Origin: Sedimentisphaerales bacterium
GTDB lineage: Bacteria; Planctomycetota; Phycisphaerae; Sedimentisphaerales; SM23-30
Assembly: GCA_028281535.1 (NCBI GenBank)
Contig: JANQJS010000040.1
Coordinates: forward strand, 1-51,222
DNA: 51,222 nt
Direction: 5' to 3'
The notes under the pieces are model-generated. The model was not told the DNA's origin. It ran no database searches and saw nothing but the letters and a program-made list of their open reading frames with translations. Below are positions 9,044-17,600 of the stretch, one piece after another (position 1 is the first letter of the stretch; each line of letters starts with the position of its first letter). The translations under genes and the position numbers were made by a program.

Positions 9044-11384
9044 AGTTGCCTCTCTTTTGAATAAATTTGTTTTTGCTATGTGCCGCGGCAATCGCAGCTT
9101 GTCCATATGCTAAACCGCCATCATTAGCGGGAACCTTATGATGTCGCAATACCTTGAGGCCAGATTGCTCGGCCTGTTGCGTTAATTTTTCTGTGATATA
9201 TTGATTACAAAAGACACCACCTGACAAAGCCAAAGTGTGGATGTCCATTTTTTCAGAATAATATTTAATCACTCTGAGCCACCCATCAACAAATTGATCA
9301 TGAAACCATTTGGCTAGATCTTGATTTGGGTAGCCCTGGTTTTTTAAGCTTAGTAGTGTGCGTATCATAGATGTGGTATCGAGTTGTTTTGTAAACTCAT
9401 TAAATGGGATAAAATTATCGCCAATGAGCTCGATATGTTTACCTTGCCAGGCAAGGGCTTCGAGTTGCATAGCCGCCTGGGCTTCATAGCTGTTTACCTG
9501 ACAAACCCCTAGCAAAGAGGCGATACCATCGAACAATCGACCTGCACCGCTACTTGGAACACAATTCGTATTATTTTTCAGCATCGTAGCAAAGAAATAT
9601 TGTTCCTTGGGATCAGGGATGATTTCATGAATGTTAGTATGATGTGTAAATAAATTTCCATAAGCTTGATACATTAATGATAAACCCGTGCGACGAATGT
9701 CATGAGCTGCCGCATCGCCACCTATCAGAGAAATAGGTTTTAAATATGCCAGCCTGTTAAAATAGTTGTAGTTTGCGATCATTAATTCACCACCCCAAAT
9801 GGTGCCATCAAGACCAAAGCCGGTCCCATCACAGATAAGTGCTAAGACGGATTGCTTCAGGTTATGTTCAGCCATAACTGATGCAGCATGTGCATGATGA
9901 TGCTGGACAGATACTATATCGATAGAGTGTTTTTTCTCTAATTCCTTGGCAAATTGAGTACTGAAATATCCAGGATGAATATCACAGGCGATCCATTCTG
10001 GATGAACACCAAACAAACGACATAAATCGTCAATAGTTTGTTGGAAATTATGAAAAGCTTTTGGATGACTAAGATCACCCAGATGTTGACTCATAATCAC
10101 TTGATCGTTTTTTACTATCGCGACACTATTTTTTAGATCACCACCCAAGCAAATCCCTGAAGGTGCATTTTTAAATGGTAATTTTAAAGATTGGGGAGCA
10201 TAACCTCGAGCTCGACGCAGTGGTAGAGCTTGTCCATTACTCATATCTAATATCACTGAGTCATCAACGCATCGATGAATATCACGATTATGCCAGAGTA
10301 TAGCATCACATAATTGATCATTTCCTAAACGTTCTAAAGCTTCTGAGTTGTCTTTGACCAGTGGTTCATCTGACAAATTTGCACTGGTCATGACCAAAGG
10401 GGGAAAATCTTCTTTATCAAATAGTAAGTGTTGAATTGGAGTGTAGGGTAGCATCATTCCCAGTCGAGGTTGATTGGGTGCAACCGAATTCGCTATATTA
10501 GTTTTCAGTTGTTTAGGTGCCAATACAATGGGTGCTGCAGAGGATTTCAGTAATGATATGGAAGAATCTGTCAAGTAGACCAGTTCTTGTGCTTGTTTGA
10601 TGTCATAGCACATCAGGGCGAATGGTTTTTGATCGCGATGTTTCTTTTGACGTAAACGGTCTACAGCTTGTTGATTATCCCCGCGAACCGCCAGATGAAA
10701 TCCACCAATTCCTTTGATAGCAACGATGTTACCATCTAATAATAATTGTTGAGCTATCTTAATGGGCTCGCCCTCGATTTTTCTACCATCTGAATCGACG
10801 ATTTCAACTTGTGGACCACAAGATGGACAAGAAATAGGTTGAGCGTGGAAGCGTCGATTTTCTGGATTGCTATATTGCTTATGGCACTCTGGGCACATTT
10901 CAAAATCGACCATGGTCGTATTAGGGCGATCATAGGGGACTCGTGTTGCGATAGAGTATCTTGGTCCGCAATTGGTGCAATTGATTAACCCGTAATGATG
11001 TCTTTGGTCTGTTGTCTCAAATAGTTCCCGCAAGCAATCCTGGCAGACAGCTGAGTCTTCAGTTACCATCGCGTTAGGGTTGGCATCCTGGCGGCTGGGT
11101 AATATGTCGAAATTTGTATCAAATTCATCTGGATCAAGTTGATCTTGAGTAATCGTGTCAATTCGAGCTAGGCGAGGGCAGTGGTTTGTCAAGGAGCGAC
11201 CAAATTCGTTGAGATTGGCTTTGGTGCCCTGAGCTTCAATACTAACTCCGTTACCACTATTGTATATGTGTCCGGACAAATGAAGCTTTTGTGCTAAGCG
11301 ATAGACAAAGGGGCGAAAACCGACACCCTGAACTTGTCCTTGAATTTGCCATTTCTGGCGTGCTATCTGATTCAGTTTAATCAT
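9012..11384 (-). CDS. hypF: Carbamoyltransferase HypF
   Basis: HypF makes the CN precursor by moving a carbamoyl group from carbamoyl phosphate, via carbamoyl-adenylate, to HypE. The 790-residue protein has all expected domains: an N-terminal acylphosphatase-like domain (GQVQGVGFRPFVYRLA, about residue 16), two zinc-finger pairs (CQDC/CTNC and CPEC/CPSC, residues about 115-185), a YrdC-like domain (IVAIKGIGGFHLAVR), and a Kae1/TobZ-like C-terminal domain (HHHAHAASVMAE, CDGTGFGLDGTIWGGE). It is the first gene of the operon. The ATG at 11384 has only a weak ribosome binding site. Confidence 0.97.
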   Translation of the reverse strand: MIKLNQIARQKWQIQGQVQGVGFRPFVYRLAQKLHLSGHIYNSGNGVSIEAQGTKANLNEFGRSLTNHCPRLARIDTITQDQLDPDEFDTNFDILPSRQDANPNAMVTEDSAVCQDCLRELFETTDQRHHYGLINCTNCGPRYSIATRVPYDRPNTTMVDFEMCPECHKQYSNPENRRFHAQPISCPSCGPQVEIVDSDGRKIEGEPIKIAQQLLLDGNIVAIKGIGGFHLAVRGDNQQAVDRLRQKKHRDQKPFALMCYDIKQAQELVYLTDSSISLLKSSAAPIVLAPKQLKTNIANSVAPNQPRLGMMLPYTPIQHLLFDKEDFPPLVMTSANLSDEPLVKDNSEALERLGNDQLCDAILWHNRDIHRCVDDSVILDMSNGQALPLRRARGYAPQSLKLPFKNAPSGICLGGDLKNSVAIVKNDQVIMSQHLGDLSHPKAFHNFQQTIDDLCRLFGVHPEWIACDIHPGYFSTQFAKELEKKHSIDIVSVQHHHAHAASVMAEHNLKQSVLALICDGTGFGLDGTIWGGELMIANYNYFNRLAYLKPISLIGGDAAAHDIRRTGLSLMYQAYGNLFTHHTNIHEIIPDPKEQYFFATMLKNNTNCVPSSGAGRLFDGIASLLGVCQVNSYEAQAAMQLEALAWQGKHIELIGDNFIPFNEFTKQLDTTSMIRTLLSLKNQGYPNQDLAKWFHDQFVDGWLRVIKYYSEKMDIHTLALSGGVFCNQYITEKLTQQAEQSGLKVLRHHKVPANDGGLAYGQAAIAAAHSKNKFIQKRGNYVFSRTRKVN

Positions 11385-11464
11385 CGTAAGTATCTTTCTA
11401 AGATTTGGTTACGATTGTCCTGATATTTACTTTTTTAGTAGGGTCTTGTGAGCGGTGCTACTAA

Positions 11465-11493
11465 AATATAACACAAAAAATAATAATTGGAAA
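11465..11493 (-). promoter_or_regulatory. Putative sigma-70-type promoter for the hyp/hyd operon
   Basis: On the minus strand TTTCCA (11493-11488) and TATATT (11470-11465) are separated by 17 bases, about 80 bases before hypF. The -10 element is good and the -35 is poor, as expected for an activator-dependent promoter. The assignment is by eye only. Confidence 0.4.
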
Positions 11494-11498
11494 CAAAA

Positions 11499-11520
11499 TA
11501 GTTGACTTAATTCTCAACTA
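11499..11520. promoter_or_regulatory. Inverted repeat next to the hyp/hyd promoter, possible activator site
   Basis: There is a perfect 7-base dyad, TAGTTGA and TCAACTA, with an 8-base spacer. It abuts the putative -35 element on its upstream side, the usual position of an activator. The TTGA/TCAA arms recall FNR/CRP-family sites, but the spacer is 2 bases longer than the FNR consensus, so the regulator is unknown. Confidence 0.4.
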
Positions 11521-11570
11521 TAAATATGTTCGACATTTATTAGGCATAAGATTAATAATATTAATAGTTT

Positions 11571-11586
11571 ACAGATTCTAATCTGT
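11571..11586. repeat. Perfect 16-base palindrome between hypF and the giant gene
   Basis: ACAGATT and AATCTGT surround a 2-base centre. On the plus strand seven T follow a few bases later. No plus-strand gene precedes it, so a terminator role is doubtful. It may be an operator or a hairpin at the 3' side of the giant gene. Confidence 0.3.
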
Positions 11587-11655
11587 GAGAATTTTTTTGA
11601 TAAAACAGATGGGATTTTTAGTGGGGTTTGTCAGTATTGCCAGAGGAAAAATCGG

Positions 11656-14600
11656 CTAATCTAAGATAACGAGCCTAAAAGGATCGGAAATAAGTGGAGC
11701 TTCAAATAAGTTCTTGTTAATTATGAATTTAGCGATTTCTCCGCTAGCAAGCATGCCATAAGTCGATGTGTCAGTGTCAGCAAGACTTTGTTTACCAAAT
11801 TTAATATTGGAAATCGAGCCAAAAGATGCACTGCTGTCATCAGCGGTGAAAAAGGTCAAATCATCACCAGGCGTCACGGCAGCTGTCGCGATGGAACCTT
11901 TGTAACTGCCTTTAATCGACAGTTGCATGATATTACCATCTGAGAAACTGTCATTGTTGCCATCAATGGTGTGATCATCACCTAATCTGGCTCCGGCTAG
12001 AAATAGATTGTCGATCGCATCTCCACCGATGGCGATTTTTTCTATGTTTTCGCCAGAGGCCACGGTATTTTGATTAAAGGAATGTCTGATTTTTAAGCTG
12101 TTGATATTTTTGTCTGCCATGAATTTACTATCATGTCCAACCTGGGCTTGGACTGAGTTCAGCTGATTACTTGCAGAAATTGTCGAATCCAATATCTCAT
12201 GGGCCTGAATTAACGAGATGTCCAAGGCAGAAATAGTGGACTCGATATCGCCTTTGGGAATTTTCACCTGATTGAGATGTTTTGCGACGGTGATGTCACT
12301 TGTTAAATTCCCTTTTTTGACAATCAATTGATTCAGGTTGCCATCTGTGATATTGGTATTGGCGTTATAGTCGCCAGCGTTGATTTGTATTTTGTCGACA
12401 GATGAGGCTTGTAATGTGCCACCATCGAATGAATCAGTTCGAAGTTTGTCTAAATGGCCATCGATACTAACATCGACATTGCTTCCCAGTGATTTTGCGA
12501 GAATATCTAAGCTACCCGATGAGGTTAGGTTGATTTGTGTATTGTCCAGGATCTGGCCGATGGATAAGGTGTTGAGGTTTTCATCGACAGAGATTTTTTG
12601 GGTAACATCGACTCGTGATGCATTGATCCTGTCGATGGGGCTGTCGATCAGTAGTTCACCTAGAGTAAAGGCTGTTGGAAGATTTTTCGACGCCTTGATT
12701 ATTAGTTTCGTATTTTGGTTAGAATTGCTTAAAGTGATTTTTTCGATAAGATTTGTCGAATTGATATCTTTACCAAGTAATATTTGAGCATCACCTTTGC
12801 CTTTTAATTCCACAGTAACATTTTCGCCTGTTTCTGTTTTAAAACGATAGCGTTCATTGTCATTAATCGTCACTGCTGGAACAACGAGAAATTCCTCAGA
12901 ATATGATTCGGCCATGATATTGCCACTGATATCCGTAATGGTCTGACTACCAAGAATGGATAACTTATACTTATCTGGGGTTAGCTCAGATGTTTCAGTT
13001 GCAGATTGCGGTAAGGTTAATAGTAACGTATGCGTTTGTGGCTCAAAATCGATATTTGTAAGGGCAATTGTTGTTTCGTTACCATCATCAAAACTCCCAT
13101 CACCACCTGCTGCAATGAGTTCATATTGGTCTAAATTATTCACCGTGTTAGGATCAATATCGGTTTCGTTAAAGACTACACTGATTTGTTTTGGCCCAAA
13201 ATTCAACCATAATGGATCGACGATTATATCGGCAACTTCGGGTGCCTGGCTATCATAGATAAATGTCATTAAGCTTGAAAGCTCGGAGCTGTTGCCTAAC
13301 CCATCAAAGGCCCTGGCAAAAATGAGATTATCACCTTCTCTGATGTAGCTATTGTCAATAAAGATTTCATAGGTGCCATCTGATATCTCAGAAGCAAATC
13401 CAACGGATCGACCATTGCTTATAATTTCAACGGCGATATCTGGGATAGCATTGACTTGAATTTTTGGACTTTCGATATTTGTAATTAAATCACCAGCGAG
13501 TCCACTATCTGAATCAGCATCTAGAACGAGATTATCTGGGGCATCTGGTCCTTCGGTATCTATAACAAATGTAAAGAGGATGGATTGACTTTGATTTGCT
13601 ACAGGTTGAGTGCTTGTAGAAGTTAATAAATTAATACCCACAGAATTCCCTGCTTGATCTTTTAAGGCGATGTCTGGATCCACCGTCAATTGGTAGGTAT
13701 CATCTGTTAATAGAATAAACGTTTGTAGTTCCACGAGTCCTGAAATGACATCAGCACTAACGCTGTTGATAGGGATGTTCCACTCATTACCATCATCAAA
13801 GGTACCATCGCCACCACTGCCTATGAGTGTATAACCATTCGGATTACTCGCGGTATCTAAATCGATATCATCGCCACTGACAAATAACTCGATCACATTT
13901 GATGTTAATGTATGTGTTTCTTTCGGAAAATGATTGTAGATAATCGGTCCTTCCGTGTCGAGTGATATGGTTAATGCCGCCGAACGTGTGGTGTTGCCTA
14001 CGGTATCTGTGCTGATGGTTTCGATGAGATTATCACCTTGGCTTAATTGGCCATCAGTAAATTGGTACTCCCATTCGCCGAGTGTATCAGCCTGGATGGT
14101 GGCAACACTATTGCCTGAGACTAAAATATCAACACTGCTATTTGCTTTCCCACTTCCAGAGATACTGGGCACATTGTTATTTGTTAACCCATCATTGGCT
14201 GATGAGCCAGTGTCGTTACTTGGGTTTAATGTCGGAGCTGCTGGCGTGTCTTGTTGAATGTCTAATATGATCGTTAAACTCTCAGAGGCGTTGGATACAT
14301 TACCAGTGACATCAGTGATGATCACATAAACATCATTGTCGCCTATTTGCAATTGTCCTAGTGCAAAGGTATAGGACCAATTGCCTGTGTTTGTTGCAAC
14401 CAGTTGATCAAGCAAGTTGGTGTTGTGATAGACGTCAATGATAGCTGATGCTTCGGTTGTTCCACTGATCGTTGCTGTTTGATCAGACGTCAAATTATCC
14501 GTGTCACTGACACCTGTGTCACTACCGCTTTGCAAATCTGGTTGAAGGGCTTGTGGGTGGGTTGTGTCGATAGTTAATGTCAATGCTGCTGATGGTGCAC

Positions 14601-17600
14601 TTTTTAATCCTGATGTATCTTCAGTTAATACCGTGATTTGATGTGTGCCTTCTTGAAGAATTCCTGGGGCAAAGGTGTATTCCCAGAAACCATTAACATC
14701 TGCTGTCGCATCACCAATTAATACGCCATTCAAATGAATACAAGCTCGACCTAAAGGATCCGCTTTGCCATTGATTGTAGGTGTCGTGTCAAAGGTCAAA
14801 TCATCTGAGTCGATAGAGCCTGTATCGCTTTCGGAGGTTAAGTTGGGTGCCGCGGGTTGTGTCGGAACGACATTCAACCAGATCGTTAAATCGTCTGAAG
14901 CGGTGGAAACATTTCCTGCGATGTCGGTTGCAATGACATCAATTTGATGCACACCCGTTTGTATTTCACCTAACGTAAACGTATATGTCCAGTCTCCACT
15001 ACCATCAGCATTAACGGTATTGATGATTTCGCCATCGACTCGAATATCTACGTGACTATTTGCTGGTGCTGTTCCAGAAAATGTTGGTGTGTCATCAGAT
15101 GTGATATCGTCGTTGTCAGCATCACCTGTATCTGAGCTGCTGGATAAGTCCGGTGTTCCTGGCTGTGTAATAGTAGTATCAAGTACGATGTCTAATGCTG
15201 GTGAACTGGCTGACGTATTTCCAGCTTTATCTGTCGCGACAACTGTTATTTGGTTACTACCTTCAACGAGTTGTCCCATGGAAAACGTGTAGGTCCAATT
15301 GCCCGTAGAAACAAGTGTTTCGCTGATCGTGTCCGTCAGAACAGGGCCGCTACCTTGGTCGATATAGATTTGCAAGGAACTATCTGTTTCAATGGTTCCA
15401 TTGATCGTGACGTTTGATTGGTTTGTTAAATTATCACTATTTGAATCGCCCGTGTCATTAATTGCAAGAAGGTCAGGCTGTGTGGGCGTAGTGGCCGAAT
15501 CATCAAGTGTCACTGTGATGGTGCTGCTGAAAGCAGAGGTGTTTCCGGCAGGATCTTGCTGGCCGATTCGAATGGTATTTGCTGTTCCCGTTGCAGAACC
15601 TAGCAGACCTCCTGCAAATGTATAGGTCCAGACGCCATCAAGATCTGCATCTACGGTTGTATCAAATCCATCATTCCCATTTAAGCTAATTAATATGGTG
15701 GAGCCTGATTCGCTGGTTCCGCTAATCGTGGCATTGGATTGATTGGTATAATCATCTGTAGAAATAGTGCCTGTATCTGATGCCGTTTGAAGATCTGGCG
15801 GCAATGGTGTCGCTACCGTGGTATCCAAAGTAACAATCAGATCTGTCGAAAAACCACTGGTATTTCCAACACTGTCTTGAGCGAATGCATCGATGATATT
15901 GATGCCTTCAATCAAATCATCCACACCATCAAATGTATAGGTCCAGTTTCCCAGGCCGTCACTCGTTGTGGTTCCAACGGTTGTTCCATTAACTCGAACA
16001 GAGACGGTGTTGCTTGCATCAGCAGTGCCTGTAATGGTTGCTGTCGCTAATGAAGTTAAATTGTCTGTATTTGAATTTCCTAAATCTGACGCGGCAAGTA
16101 AATCAAGACCCGTGGGAGTGTTAATGGCAGTTTCAATGGTTAATGATAAGTCGGCCGAGTCTGTGGTATTGCCCGCACTGTCTGTGGCAGTCACATCGAT
16201 GACATTGACGCCTTCACTGAGTACACCCGTTGTAAACGTATAACTCCAAACACCACCTGCCGATGCGGTGGTTGTGTCGATCACTGTTGCGGTTCCTGTT
16301 GGATCCAATCGTAAAGTGATGGTCGTGTTGGCATCGGCAGTACCTGTTAACCTTGGATTAGGATGGCTAGTGATGTCATCTGATGTACTACTGCCGGTAT
16401 CCGTTGCTGCGATCAAGTCTGGAAGTGATGGAGCGTTGATGGTTGTATCCAGTGTGATGCTTAAGTTTGAGCTGGCCGCGGAGGTGTTGCCCGCAATATC
16501 TGTTGCCTGAGCGAAAATAGTATTAGCACCTTCGTTGAGCCATCCTGCAGTCAGGGTGTAAGACCAATTACTGTCAGCGCCTGCGGTGACAGTGTCTGTA
16601 TTGGTTCCGCCATTGACATCAATCGTTACCGTTGAACCTGGTTCTGCTGTACCGCTGATGGTTGGATTATTTACATTGGTAATTTGATCACCATTGCTGG
16701 TGCCTGAATCATCAGAACTACTTAGAACAGGAGTTGTCGGTTGTTCGATTGAGGTGTCCATCGTGATGACCAGATCTAAGCTCCAATCACTCACGATGTT
16801 ACTGGTATCAACTGTTAGGTAATCAATGGTATTGGCACCTGACACAACAACACCGCCAGGATAGGTGTAGCTCCATTGACCAGCAACAGGATCACCATCA
16901 GTTACATCATTATCTATAAAACTAGCAATTGTTGTTTCGTTGGTTCGAATTTTAATTTCAGCACCATTTGGGGAGGTCCCTGTAATTGTTGGTGTACTAT
17001 CTGATGTTATGTTGTCATTGTTCAGCGCACCAGTGTCTGATACTGTTGTCAAGTCAGGAGCTTGCTCTGCACCATTTGAAAAATCAATGGTGACTGTCAA
17101 ATCCGGAGAGTTACTTGATGTGTTTCCTGCCGGATCGACACTGACGACATGAATTTGGTTGGCGCCTTCTTCTAGTGGTGTTGATGAAGAGAAGGTATAA
17201 CTCCAGGAACCATCGGCTTGGGCGGTAGTTGTTCCTATTTGAGTATCAGCAGCACTCGGCGTGTCAAGCCAGATTTGCAGCGATGCATTATTTTCGACGC
17301 TACCAGCTAGGCCACGAATCGTTGGTTGTGTTTCAGCGGTTACATTATCTGAATTACTACTGCCTGTATCTGAGCCATCGGTTAAATCCGGTGTTGTTGG
17401 TGTGGCAGTTGATGTGTCAAGTGTGACGGTAAGATCCGCTGAATCTGCTGAGGTATTACCAGCCGTGTCAATTGCATAAATGTCTACAGTATTTGCACCA
17501 ACGAGTAGGTCGCCCACAAGTAAACTAATAGAGTAAGAACCGTCGGCATTTGCCGTTGCGCTGCGTTGATCCACACCACCGACTCGAACCCAAACCGTTG

